A stretch of DNA of 64,000 nucleotides from Atherix ibis (taxonomy: Eukaryota > Arthropoda > Insecta > Diptera > Athericidae), in assembly GCA_958298945.1 (NCBI GenBank), contig OY282606.1, positions 57,673,920 through 57,737,919 on the forward strand, read 5' to 3'. Shown here in pieces: positions 47,780 to 59,689 of the stretch. A program made the position numbers and the translations under genes. How positions within the stretch are numbered: the stretch's first letter is position 1; each line of letters opens with the position of its first letter. The notes beneath the pieces were generated by a model that was given only the letters and a program-made list of their open reading frames with translations, did no database searches and was not told the DNA's origin.

Positions 47780-48860
47780 CCAGCAGTTATTGTGTGAGAA
47801 GTATTATTTTATCGAAATAGAAAATCGAAGAAATTTAAGAATGGGAATCGGAACAAATTCAGTAGTGAAGAAAATGGCTGGTATAAAGTACATAAATACT
47901 TAAGTCTATAGTATTAAATTATGGTAAATATTGGTTGGATGAAGTAATAGCAGAGAGAGAAAGGCTGGATGTTTAGTATCTTTAAGAGTATAAAGTTAGA
48001 GTATTATTAAGAGTATAGACCATCCAGCAAACTCTTAAGACAATGATATAGTCGTGTCTTAGAAATAAATAATTTTTTAATAAAAATTAAAGCTGTATCA
48101 TCCTAATTTTCAGGAAGGAGGCAAAGTATTTGGCATGCCCCTTTAGTAAGTTTGGTTCAGTTATGGTTTGGGGATTCATTTCGTACTGTGATGTTGTAAA
48201 ACTTGTTGCTCGGTTGGGAATGCAAACCACAACAACATAATAGCAGCGGCTGAAAACATAAATTAGCAAAATGAATGTACAGTACAACATCGACAATTCA
48301 CGAATTGTAAAGAAAGGGTTCAACGAAAAATATTGACTGCTAAAACTGGTACAGTTTCTAATCTGACCATCATCGAAAATTTATAATACAGATTTATAAA
48401 GGAAGAAATGACAGTTAAATGACACTACAGACAGCATTGATAGATGCAATATAAATAAATTTTAATAATATTCCTTACAATATTTTGAAAAATAAATATG
48501 AATCAATTAAAACTCGTTTATTCGAATTAATAAATAAAAATAGAAACTATACCTATTATTAGTAAATAAATTAAAATATTATAGTTTTTTTTGTTTTATT
48601 TATTAATCTACCTTTTTTACAATTGTGATTGTTAAAATATTCATATTTTTGCTATGGTTCCAAACAGTTGTTGCACTGCTAGCAGATACTCTATTATGGT
48701 AAAACTAAAAAAAAATTAATAACCGTTTAAATATTACTCTATTTTGCTAAAACTATGGTAGGTTTACCCTTTTACCTGCTCATAAAAAAGTTCACACCAA
48801 TACAACTTAAAACAACAACAAAATTTGTAAACCTGTTGGTGGATCCAAATAGTTGTAGGG
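47780..48860 (+). mobile_element. Tc1-like transposon relic (copy B)
   Basis: In plus orientation RKEAKYLACPFSKFGSVMVW, then GFISYCDVVKLV (48,115-48,215), matches the Tc1 block preceding the second catalytic aspartate. The QQDN motif itself is lost. FVNCKEWVQRKI...NLTIIENL (48,297-48,385) corresponds to the WF..KNI..L.W...SPDLNIIENLW region and keeps the catalytic glutamate. YRFIKEEMT and further C-terminal residues follow. Beyond the stop, ACACCAATACAACTTAAAAC near 48,793-48,812 and CCAAATAGTTGTAGGGCAG near 48,845-48,863 parallel the 3' region of copy A at 13,870-14,660. Confidence 0.65.
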
Positions 48861-48869
48861 CAGTTGTAT

Positions 48870-51185
48870 TAAAAATAGTTAAGCAAATAACTCAATTTCT
48901 ACAATAAATATAAACATTTACTTTTAATAATAATCTCTCATATTATTAGAATTTAATACATTGACAATAAATACTCAATATATGAAAAGTAAAAATTTGA
49001 CTTTATCAGAAGGACGCGACTATAGTACTTCCATTCCGAAGACTTTTCACTCCATAATAATATTTTTAATCTAAAATGTATTTTTATTATTTATTTTAAA
49101 TTATAATATTACTTCTATTAGAAAGTATAGCTATTTTTTTATAAAGTTGTTAAAAAATATTTAAAATATTCCGTCATCTAATAGATTTTCTAGGGGTTAA
49201 ACTTTCAAATATTTTTTAAGAACAATAGCTTGAGCATCGCCAACCAACCACATCAGCATAAATTTGAATACCGAAAGTCAGATGATTACGCTTAACTAAC
49301 TTATACAAATATATTAAATAACTATAATTAAATTAACTTTGCTTGATTGAAGGGATTAATTCAATGAAAATATAACTTTTGAATTTGACAATTTTTTTAA
49401 AGATAATTAAAATAAATACTGTTAGAATGATGCACCTTCTGTCTTCAATCACGTATGCTATCATATCATAAACAAGTAATGTACTTGTTGCTTTTGAACG
49501 TAAACTTGCAAAGTAATCTATCTAAACAAGGTAGGCTTGTATGAGTATTTGTACGAACTCGAATTGAAATTTACGCATAGTTGGTGTTTTAGCAAAGAAA
49601 GCGAAACTAATAATACAATAGTTACCACCAATCAATTTGATTCGTATTAGTAATATACCTTCTTCCCTTCTTTGGTACAGTAACTGTTTTTAATTAAATG
49701 TCTTTGGTATGTGTTTTTATTAATAGAGCTGTATTTACAATAATAAAAGTTACTTTGCCTTATTTATACTGGATGCTGCAGCAAATATCGCATTATCGAA
49801 ATTTCAATTGCACACATACATACTCGTACATAAAGCATAACGTCGACGAAAAATTCGAGGTTTTTTTATTTTATAATCTATTTCTCTTTAGGTGTATGCT
49901 CGATATGAGATAAACAAAAAAAAATGGTTTTCTTTTGATTTCAATCAAAAATGAATCGACCGATTTTGAATTATTCAATCTTCCGCAATTCTATCCGATG
50001 CCGTATTGAATTGTTAGCTGCAATTATATAAAGCTGAATAATCACAACAATGGAAAATTTGGAATCTTTAAATCGAAAGTTATGCTATAAAGCGGCCATT
50101 CAAATCCCTTCCTTAATTATCAACAAAGTTCACAAACAATTGTCCAAATATAAAAGCTATTAAGGTAAATTAGTACAAAGAGATATCATGTAAAGTTCGA
50201 GTACATACGAGTATCATAGTTGAACGCAATTTGAAAGTAAATCTAATAGTTTTTTTCTGCTTTCCAAATCAATTCAATTTCACAGGTTGTACGCACTTTG
50301 TTATATTTTTTTTTGTCTATGGGTAAGTAAAAAGTTTGTTAAAAAAATTGTAATTTCATTCTGCCAACAAATGGAATACCTGTATATTTAAGTTAGAATA
50401 TAAAAGTAAACAATTGCGTAAAGTGAATTAAATACTTTTATTACTTAATTTTTAACACTTTTTTGTTCATAACAAAGAAGCATAGTATAATCGCGAATAA
50501 CTTCAATTATTTCGATCAGTTTTGCAAGTATTTTAATCTATTGTACAATATTTGAACTCTTCTAATTTTGAGCAAAAAAATGTATAAAACAATTATATCA
50601 AATTGAACTTATTAAACGAGAAAAACTGTATGGACTTTAAGTTATGTGAGTGTATGGTAAATCAAGGATTAATTGATTATTTTGCGGTCATTTTTTTCAA
50701 TTTAGATTCTTAATTAGTTTTTATTTGCAATAATTTCATACCCCAGGTCCATTTTGATACAAAATTAATTCTATTTATTGAGACAAATATTATGCAATAT
50801 CTCTTTTATATTTAATTATCAAATTAAAGAAATTCTCTATTATATTTAATTGTTTATTTTTAAGTTGAAAAATTATTTTCAAATGTTTGGTTTTATGTGG
50901 TAGCAAGAGCTTTTACATATTATTATTTCAATATATGACCTATTACAACTTTATTTAAAATACATTAACAAACTTCAATAATATGCAGAAAAGCACATTT
51001 AAAATTTTCAATATTTTGAAGATTTATAAAATATACAGAATGGATAACTTTCTGCCAAAAATTATCTATTCTGTATATTTTAAAATCTATATGAATTCAC
51101 AAAATAATTATGTGAATTATCTTACTTCTTACATTGAAAAACACTACCTAGAACCAACACACATTTTAGACGAGTTGTGGTAGAG
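48870..51185. other. AT-rich intergenic/intronic DNA, no gene seen
   Basis: A strong pyrimidine tract plus acceptor (CTTCTTCCCTTCTTTGGTAC|AG-type) ends at about 49,680, followed by the 71-codon frame at 49,698-49,913. The peptide is not recognisable and does not continue the P450. Confidence 0.4.
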
Positions 51186-51189
51186 AAGT

Positions 51190-51640
51190 AATGAGACTGA
51201 TTTTTTTTCTTTGCAGCAATTATATTTTATGTTCATAAATAGTATATAAACAGTTTCCCATTGTCGGAGGCGTTGTTTACACTCTTCATAACAGTGCTGG
51301 ACAGGTTCAACGGAAATCGCCTGCATCTCTTTGGTAACACTGCTTTGAATGTTATCGACAGGACCAAAATAACTTTCTTTCAAGTACTTTTATCTTGGAG
51401 AATAAATAAGTCGCACTGGCTTAGTTCAGATGCATAGCGGAGCTTGGAAACCACAATAAATCCTTTTTCCTACAAAAACTCGTTAATGGAGGTTGCCGTG
51501 CGAAAGCAATACTCCGAACTTCCCTTCATATAGTATATCGTTGTCATGGGAGAATAACATCCTTTCTAAGCTACTCATCAGCTTTATTGTTAACCGATGA
51601 TCTGACCTCCAGATCGCTCTCTGTGATGTCATCCTCATAG
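51190..51640 (-). mobile_element. mariner relic (VDNIQ family)
   Basis: On the minus strand a LFSHDNDI block at about 51,545-51,570 retains the second catalytic aspartate motif (HDN). A degraded INEFLxEKGF...ELSQCDLFILQDKS block (51,385-51,500) holds the third aspartate. SYFGPVDNIQSSVTKEMQAI, then SVEPVQHCYEECKQRLRQW, is the C-terminus (51,255-51,380). Stops and frameshifts are scattered. The N-terminal part and first aspartate are missing. Confidence 0.7.
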
Positions 51641-52030
51641 CTTTTTTACCATTTCTCGTAAGTTATCGACAACTATAACGTTTAATAGAATACTGTACAT
51701 ATGGTCCAAATTCAAATCTTTAAGTTTAGAATAATAAAAAGTCAGTTATTATACGGCCACAAGGCTCAGAACTTACCATAACGGTTTCTTTTTATTTTTC
51801 AAAGAAATACGGTTCAAAAATACCTTCAAATCAAAGTAAATACCACATTGCCATTTTTCGCTGATATCATAGCTCCTTCACAATTATCTACAAGTTTTCA
51901 GAGCCCCATATATAACAATTTTTAATTTTGTCATATCCACGAGAGAGAAATGAGGCTCATTGCTGAATAAAGCTTTATTTGAAATATCAATATCCAAAGC
52001 CTGCTGTTTCAGCATCCAGCTCATCCAAAT
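51640..52030 (-). mobile_element. DD41D-type fragment abutting the mariner relic
   Basis: On the minus strand SNKALFSNEPHFSLVDMTKL near 51,910-51,970 matches the FSDEAHFSL.GYVNK block, with the first catalytic aspartate changed to asparagine. Degraded EPYFFEK and VMVSSEP stretches (51,770-51,830) match IIGPYFFEN...VTVSSERYR. The remainder fades into the neighbouring mariner near 51,640, so the junction is approximate. Confidence 0.6.
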
Positions 52031-52039
52031 AAATACTGA

Positions 52040-54730
52040 AATTGAATAAATATAGTGCTTACATATAAATTTTATTATCTTTTCATATAGTATAATCTAA
52101 CGGATTTTTTGTTATCAAATATTAAGATGGTTCGAATTTTTTTAAAAATAAAACTTGACTAAAGCAATTTATTTGAGATCTTTGGTAGAAAATTCAACAA
52201 TACAGAATAATATTGTATATATACATATAAATATAGCCCGACTATGTAAATGTTCAACAACTACAATCGAACGGTCTAAATTCTTTTGATTTTTTAGAAT
52301 CAAATACAAGATTTAGAAACCTTATCGAATTCTGAAATTTTCTTACAATTTTTAGTGGTCGGAATGATCAAAATCTCGTTTTTCAAGTTCACGAAAAGAA
52401 ATATGCAAAATTTGTCGATTTTGTAAACTTGAAATATTTATATTGTAAAAAAAAATATTTCTTTTCGTAATCCATAAATTTGATATCCGATTTTTTGAAC
52501 ATATACAAAAGATAAAGTTGAAATTTTGATTATAAAAAAAAAATTCCGTGTCCATGGACTTGAAATTTTTTTCGATTTGTAAGTAATTTTAACACTCAAG
52601 TACCGGTTTTCATCGTCACCAAATTTTAGGTCTTATCATTTCAGTTATGTGGTAATTAAAATTGGTCTGGTGGTAATCATTTTCCTGTTATAGCATAATA
52701 AAATTTATCCTAAGTAAAAATGCTATCAAAATGTAAATTAATGTTTAATTACCAATAATTACGATAATACTATGTAATATTAAGTTTTGATATGACAAAA
52801 TATTAACTATTAAGTGTGAATTTATTTTTTCTATGTACACATAAAATGATAAATTTAAAATAATAAGAGCAATTTTTATTTATATCGTATTTTATTAATA
52901 TTACATAAATAAAAACGCTTTATTTATTTTAGTTAAAATGGTTTTTTTTAAACTTGTGCAAAATAACTTTTCTATGCTTTTTAAAAAAAACATAAAATAT
53001 TTAAATTAAAATAGTTTTTTGTAAATATGAAGAAAAAAATCATTTTCAGACTATATTATATTCAATAAAGATTGTAGACTGTATGGAGCATCTTGATTAA
53101 TGCGTTCGAATTTTTTTTTTTGCACGACACTTTCGATTTGAAAGCTCCGACTTTCTATTGTTTACTTTCTCGGAAATTTGTCAAATTTATAATCATGAAT
53201 AGGAAGATTTGGAAAAATTCAATCTTTTCATAAGTCTACCTAACAAATAACATAACATATTTTTCTTATATTTTCATGTTGAAAAAGTATTTTGTACAAT
53301 CTTCAAATTAAGATTTTCTAAATACCCAAAATTCTACGAGTACTTTAATAGCGTACCACCTAGTATATCTCAATTTTTATTAATTTTTACAAATAAATAA
53401 ATATATAGGAAATAAATTATAAATATGTTTTTTACATTAAATAATTTATTTATAAATATAATAAGAAATTTTTATTTTATTTTTAAGAAATATATTTCGC
53501 CAATTGATAGATTTGATTGTTTTTTTTTTTTAATTTCTTCCTAAATTATTCCTATTAAAGCCATATGAAAAATTGTCACGATTTGCTTAGATAAATTTAT
53601 TGAAAGACTCACTTTTTGTGCATATATTCAATCCGTAAAAGCAATTAAATTATCTAATAACAATTATATTCGCATGCATTCAATTTAAAAATAGTGAAAT
53701 TTTATTGTTTAACGAATTAATATACAATATTACAATATATTAAAAGTTCTGTTATTCTCTACATGATATTAGCCAACAGATAATAGGTTACTTTTTAAAA
53801 AAATACTATTAAAAAATATAAAACGAACAACTGGTATACGAATGCATATTTTTTTCTTATTAATTTATTTAAGAAAACAGTTTTATTCTATTTAATCATG
53901 AATAAAGCATTTAACGTTTTTACACATTACAATTACTTATGTATGTTCAACCAAATCCTTATTAAGAATCTCGTATATATTACTGACACAATTTCTTTTA
54001 ACTTTTTATTATCTTACAAATATTATCAGATCGTAAAATTATAAATTTGTCATAATTAAGAAACATAAGTCATATACGTACCCAAATTCCTAGCCAAGTC
54101 CATTATTTCCGCAATCACTTTATAATTAGTTCATTTAGATCAATAATTTTGAAATCTTTTAAATTTTGCTAAGTCAGTATTGATCAATTACAATTTTCTC
54201 ATCATGTACACCTTACAATATTAATCAATTTAATATCTGCAATGAAAGTTATTACATCAGTGATGATAAAAATATTACAAACAATATCAATACATTTTAT
54301 TACAATTTTTATTTAATATTATATAATAAGATATTATTATTATTAAATTTCAATATTATTATACGATTTTAAAACATATATATGAAGATTAATAAATACA
54401 ATAATAGTTGTTAATAACATACAAAATATATGTATACGATACTTAAATATTTGATTATCAATTCGTTAAAGATTTTTAAACTTTTATAGTGACATTAGTA
54501 TGTAAAAATAAACATGTATAAATAAAATACAATAACTCAATTATACAATAATATAATTATGATTTTCATAACTCAGTTAAGTAAAAAATGCCGCTTACTT
54601 TTAATTTTTATAACACATTAGAAGTATGTCATTAGTAGAAAAAGTTATTTCGTCTAAGTAATATATATACAATACAATATTTAACTTTTGTTATTATAAG
54701 TAATTATATGCTCTTATATTCCATCTGACA
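52040..54730. other. very AT-rich DNA, no gene seen
   Basis: Low-complexity sequence; no frame of interest. Confidence 0.55.
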
Positions 54731-54735
54731 AACTT

Positions 54736-54978
54736 ATGAGTAATATTAAAATAGGAAAGTATAAGCAAATTTGCAAACTTATCAATAATACTAATTATTC
54801 TATAATGAAAGCTGATGTACCTCAGTGTTGCATGCTTGCTCCCGCACTATACAGTACACATATTTATGCTCATGATATTTTTTCAAATCAGATACTTTTC
54901 AGAGTGAACCTCTATTTTCTGCTAATGGAACTTATAAAAATAAAGTATTGTCAACGTATTAATCTTCATTTGCAATAA
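54736..54978 (+). mobile_element. short LINE reverse-transcriptase fragment
   Basis: The open frame reads LINNTNYSIMKADVPQCCML then APALYSTHIYAHDIF, matching the LINE pattern ...G.VPQG..L.P.LY..Y..DI around the PQG block, with the glycine replaced by cysteine. It then decays. Only about 80 codons survive, without the YADD box. This is the most likely explanation for the open frame. Confidence 0.6.
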
Positions 54979-54989
54979 CTCTTTAAATA

Positions 54990-55680
54990 ATTAAGAAATT
55001 TTTATCGGTAGTAATTTTTCGAAAGTTTCTGGTAGTATTTGGGGCCATTGCTGGTGCGAAAAATTCTATAAGTGCTCTGCGGATGTAGGACAGACTTTTC
55101 TTACATTTATGTCAAATTCATCCCAAGTAGAATGGATTCTCAGCTCATAATTTATTTAAACAATCCCTTCAAAGATTGGACGTGAGTTTGAGATCGAGTT
55201 TATGCTAGATTAAGAATTTTTGCTTAAAAATGAAGTATTCTGAAGTGCTTCTTTTTCATATTTCTTTCGAAATTATAAATATTGCTAACCTTATTTCCAC
55301 CAAAGCAACACCATATCATGAAGGAATCTCCATTATGTCTAATAGAAGGCACCAAGCACTGTTGCGACACTCTCTTTTTACTAGCTGATCTGTGAACGAA
55401 AATTCAAATTTTTTTAAATATTTTTATTGGGTATTTTTTGCCTACAATAGGCACTGTTTTTTTAATAATAAAAAAACTGTAATAATAATTCTTTAACTTC
55501 TATTTAACCATGGAGGTTTGCCTTTTGAAGCCTTCATTAGACGTCTAAAATGCTTACAGATGTATATGATTAACCCCATATTGAATTGGATTCCAATTCG
55601 GGAAGACAACTGTCTTTGAGCTAGATAGGCAGAGAACATAAACGGTTATGATTTAAAAAATATTCGAAGCAATATATTTG
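54990..55680 (-). mobile_element. Tc1-like transposon relic (minus orientation)
   Basis: On the minus strand QQCLVPSIRHNGDSFMIWCC followed by FGGNKVSNIYNFERN (55,260-55,365) matches the Tc1 pattern CLVPTVKHGGGS.M.WGCF...GVG.L. A KILNL-to-KGLFK stretch (55,150-55,230) lies where the remaining core should be. The HDN and NPIE motifs are lost. A leading HTH region may extend to about 55,600 but is not clear. Confidence 0.55.
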
Positions 55681-55689
55681 TGTTCAAAT

Positions 55690-56135
55690 AAATAAAACTA
55701 AAAAATGAATTGGTGGGCAAATATGTACTTGTTAGCGGTAGTATATATAGTAACAGAATTTTTAATATTTTTAATATGCAATTGTTGGTTTGAGTAAAAT
55801 ATTTTTAAATAATATTAAGTATTACTTACTTATGTACCTTATGAGGTTATGTGTATGTATCTGTTATTTGAAATTGGTTGCATTTTTATAACGTAACCAT
55901 GTTTTATTTCCAAATACTATGTGTTGTTAATATTAACTTATTTTTTTTTTATTAACTTCTTTTTTTTAATATCTGTGTATTTAAATCTATAAAATCTTTC
56001 TTTTTATTAACTAAGAAATATAAGTTCATAAATTTTCCGAGAAAAGTTTTTCTTTTCTGTCTAGTGTAAGTGTTGTGACTTCAAACTACTCAAATTATTG
56101 TAATAACCTTACTAATGCCCTCATAGGTTTTTATA
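55690..56135. other. AT-rich spacer, no gene seen
   Basis: No supported feature. Confidence 0.45.
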
Positions 56136-56139
56136 TATA

Positions 56140-57416
56140 AGTTGTAGTAAAAAAAAATCTATTATTAAATTGAAGGTTTTATTTAGCATAGATAGAATGA
56201 TACGGTTTAGGTCAAATATGCACCGTTTTGTTCGATAACTTGTTGCCATTTTGGAGGTAATTTCATAATGCCTCTCTCATAGAAACCCTCGTCACTATTG
56301 GCAAAAAACTGGGAGAGTCGATTTTCACAATCTTCTCTTGAGGCGAATTTTTTACCTGTAAAATCATTCGTCATAGACAGGAAGAGGTGGTAATCACTTG
56401 TTGCCAGGTCCGGACTATAAGGTGGATGCATAAGAACATCCCAACCAAGGTCCCGGAAGTTCTGGCGAGTCACTATCGATGTATGCGGCCTGACGTTGTC
56501 CTGATGGAACACAATTCCTCTCCTATTGGCCAAAGCTGGCCGCTTCTGGGCGATTGCTTCTTTCAGACGGTCCAATTGTTGACAGTATAGGTCCGAATTA
56601 AGAGTTCGACCTTAGGGGAGCAGCTCATAGTAGATGATTCCCTGCCAGTCCCACCAAACACACAGCAAAACCTTCCTGGCTGTCAACCCTGGCTTGACCA
56701 CCGTTTGCGCCGGGTGACCGCGATTTGACCACGACCGTTGTCGCTTGACGTTGTCGTAAGTGACCCACTTTTCATCACCAGTAACCATCCGCTTCAGAAA
56801 TGGATCGATATTGTTGCGATTCAGCAGCGATTTGCAGATGGAAATTCGGTCCATGAGGTTTTTTTGCGATAACTCGTGTGGCACCCATACATCGAGCTTC
56901 TTTTTGTATCCAGCCTTATTTAAGTGGTTCCAAACGGTTTTTTGTGCAATGTTTAGCTCCTGGGCAATCGAAACAGTGCTTACGTGACGGTCAGACTCGA
57001 CGATTTCCATTATTTTATCGACATTTTCGACAATTGGCCTTCCAGAGCGTGGTGCATCTTTGACATCAAAATTACCGGAACGGAATCGACGAAACCAAAA
57101 TTGCGCGTGATTGGCTGTTACAGTATCAGAACCATAAACACTATTCACATTTTCAGCTGCCTGGCTTGCGTTTTCACCTTTATCGAAGAAAAACTGTAAA
57201 ATATGGCGTATTTTCTTTTTGTTGGTGTCCATCTTTGACGCGTGCTAAAAATATACTGAGTCAGGCAATCACAAAACTGTGTGAGAAGCTTTTTTAGTAC
57301 GAAATCTTATCTTTCTAACGCCATCTAGTGCAACCCGATCGCACTTTTAAAACGGGAGATACAGACTCCTAAAGCCATCTATTGGCAAAATAATGGATTA
57401 CTTTTTACTACACCTT
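56140..57416 (-). mobile_element. near-complete 1.28-kb mariner
   Basis: Terminal inverted repeats: left AGTTGTAGTAAAAAAAAATC, right (inverted) AGGTGTAGTAAAAAGTAATC, both inside TATATA, consistent with a TA target duplication (exact register ambiguous). The length is typical of mariner. The single transposase frame is broken by only one stop, so this is the youngest element in the window. Confidence 0.95.
56207..57232 (-). pseudogene. mariner transposase, one nonsense codon, otherwise full length
   Basis: A single frame of 341 residues runs from ATG 57,232. The N-terminal paired-type DNA-binding region contains FFDKGENASQAAENVN and WFRRFRSGNFDVKDAPRSGR. A second HTH contains VSIAQELNIAQKTVWNHLNK, and the linker WVPHEL follows at about 116-121. 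Catalytic residues are D153 (TGDEKW), D245 (HQDNVRPH) and D280 (ATSDYHLF); 34 residues between the last two give DD34D. The YSPDLA motif and a C-terminal KWQQVIEQNGAYL are intact. The only disabling lesion is TAA at 56,612-56,614 (codon 207, after YYELLP), probably from CAA or similar. HQDNVRPH has valine where the family usually has alanine. Resembles mauritiana/mellifera-group mariners (inference). Confidence 0.95.
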
Positions 57417-57424
57417 ATATATAA

Positions 57425-58230
57425 ATTGACACATATGCTTTAGTTTTAAATTTTTTTAGAGATATTTTTCTTATTTTTATTATAATTTAATAAACAGCAA
57501 AGATACTTCTTTACATAAATTTGTGGGAGCGAAAAAAGTACACATTTCCCTAATGCAGTTAAAAGTACTTAAATAGAATTTAATATTAGTACAAAATTAG
57601 TGGAGTGTACAATGGCTGCGAACTTAAGATCATATTATGAAATGTGTACTTATCAACTTAAGATCATATTATGAACATTTTTAAAAAAAAGGTATCGAAA
57701 ACAAATTTTGGAAACATAATAAGTATTATATGTTAAGTACAATATTATAATATGTATCATTCTTATTTGTTTTGTATATAAATTTATAATGAAACATTCA
57801 ATGTTCCTAAACCGGGTATTTGGAACTATTTACTATGCTCGGTAAATCGTTACCACATCAAAATCAATTGCATTAATAATCTAATTGTTAGACTACAACT
57901 AATCTAATTTCAAAAATTACTACCGATGAAATATTGTAATATAATGCAATGCATAAATCTGCACTATAAATGAAGTTAAGCCAACAATAACTAAATAACT
58001 AAATATAATGAGGAGTAGATCGACATTAATATGTCTTTTGAATTAGGTTTACAATTTTTTTGCAGTAGTAACGAAGGTTGACTTTCAAAATTAATAATGT
58101 AATTAATAATTCGATTAATATTTCTTTAATAATTGATTAATTTTATTAGAATTTATAAAAATTGGCTTAGTAAAGCCTAACCATACTTATTTGTATCATG
58201 TTGAGATTTAGAAGAAAATTTTGGTAACAA
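57425..58230. other. AT-rich spacer, no gene seen
   Basis: ACTTAAGATCATATTATGAA is directly repeated at about 57,624 and 57,658, a short imperfect tandem duplication. Nothing else is supported. Confidence 0.5.
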
Positions 58231-58238
58231 TGTCACTG

Positions 58239-58500
58239 AACCGTAAATAAATCTTACTAAACCGTAACTGATATTACCAAAATTATATATTAACCGTAGT
58301 TAAAATTTTACTGAATCATTTCAACGCAAAAATTTTATTTATAGAAAAAGAAATACTTGTCGACAAATAGTCAAAGACGAATTTCGGCACTTTTACTTTC
58401 ATCTTGGCTAAAATCAATAGTTTGGCAAATATTAACCGTCAAATAAACGGTGCATGACGGTAAGGTTACTTTTAAAATTGCTTAATAATTACCTTACGGT
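58239..58500. promoter_or_regulatory. cluster of ACCGT/ACGGT motifs
   Basis: AACCGTA occurs at 58,239, 58,260 and 58,292; AACCGTC at 58,434; and the inverted form at 58,446 (AACGGTG), 58,457 (ACGGTAA) and 58,496 (ACGGTAC). Seven copies in 262 bp is far above expectation in DNA this AT-rich. The last two form an inverted pair (GGTAAGGT / ACCTTACGGT). It could be a transcription-factor site cluster or the remains of a short-period repeat. Confidence 0.35.
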
Positions 58501-58509
58501 ACTTAATAA

Positions 58510-59425
58510 TGGTACATAGTCCATGGCTGTGTAAACCATCAATAAAAATTCTTTAATTAATCAAAAGTGAAAAAGTTGTTGACGACTATTTTTTTGAAGA
58601 GTACAAACATAGTTACTGGGTAGCGGTAAACATTGATCTTAAAAACGTTTATGAAATGATGCCTAATTCGATTAGGCAAATTTTGATTATATTGATTGAT
58701 GAATTTAACTGATGATGGCTTATATTATATATAATAATATTGACAATTATATTAGAAATAACGTTCAGAAGTGATACCAACATTCAAAATGTGGTCGGCA
58801 TAAATGATCGTTAGCGCGCAGCATTTGAGAAAGCTGCACATAAACTAACGTGTGAAGAGTCCCAAGGATGGGGGTTATCCCTTTCAGATTTTTATTCTAA
58901 ACACATTAACGCTTTTTACTTCAAGTTTTCTTAGAATATGTTCAAAATATATAAATCGTATTTTAAGGCGTTTATTTTTTAAATTTATTACTATTAAAAA
59001 AAAAATTTTAATTTGAAAATTTGTCAAAAAGATTCATTTTTTTTTATTAAATATCAACAAATGATGAGAACATTTGTAATTTTTTTCAAGCTACATATAT
59101 GAATTATTGTTCTAAATATTTGCTTAAACAATATATAACTTTATAATTAAGAATCTGTTTTAATTTATCACCTCCCAAATTTGATTCTTTATGAAATTCT
59201 ACCATATAATAAAATCAATTAACACTAGTAAAATAATTGAATTAAATTAAAATTAAAGAATTTTGTTGTAATTTAGATAATAATAAATTTTTATATTGTT
59301 TTTTAAATTAATTTTAGTATTTGTAAAGATAACAATGTTTTTGTAAGTAGCATAATTGTTTAACTTGACATTTTTTTTAAATTCTGAAATTTAACAATTT
59401 TGTTTTTAATTATCGTATTTTTTAT
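58510..59425. other. AT-rich spacer, no gene seen
   Basis: A small hairpin (CGTTAG...GCAGC / GCTGC...CTAACG) is at 58,809-58,850. Otherwise A/T runs. Confidence 0.45.
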
Positions 59426-59429
59426 ATTC

Positions 59430-59570
59430 CACGGCTTCTAAACCTCTAAATATACTTTATGCCATCGAAAAACTTGTAATGATTCCCATAGGCTCCCCAA
59501 TAATTTTGTTTATCAGTTTTAAAAGTTTTAACAAAATAATTGAAAGAAAAGAAGTCCTTTTCTATATAGT
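59430..59570 (-). mobile_element. mariner N-terminal scrap
   Basis: The minus strand encodes a VFRWHKVYLEV-like stretch (59,430-59,505), the mariner VF.WHKAFLEGRE motif. It parallels the same segment of the relic just to its right (59,970-60,040), so it is a second, smaller copy. Confidence 0.5.
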
Positions 59571-59689
59571 TATGAGACATTTCAGATCTTTGAAATAATT
59601 ATAAAATTCTGAGATAATTTTGTGCAAAGTGCCTGTTGAGGCAATTTTTAGAAAAGCAGGAATAAAAAATTATCAAACCATGTTTCCAG

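Noticed and set aside
49660..49913. Strong acceptor-like pyrimidine tract followed by a 71-codon frame
   Set aside because: The sequence after the acceptor does not complete the split glutamate codon of the P450 exon and the peptide is unrecognised.
56387..57199. Several plus-strand frames of 61-75 codons across the 56-57 kb mariner
   Set aside because: They are antisense to the well-supported transposase and have no motifs of their own.
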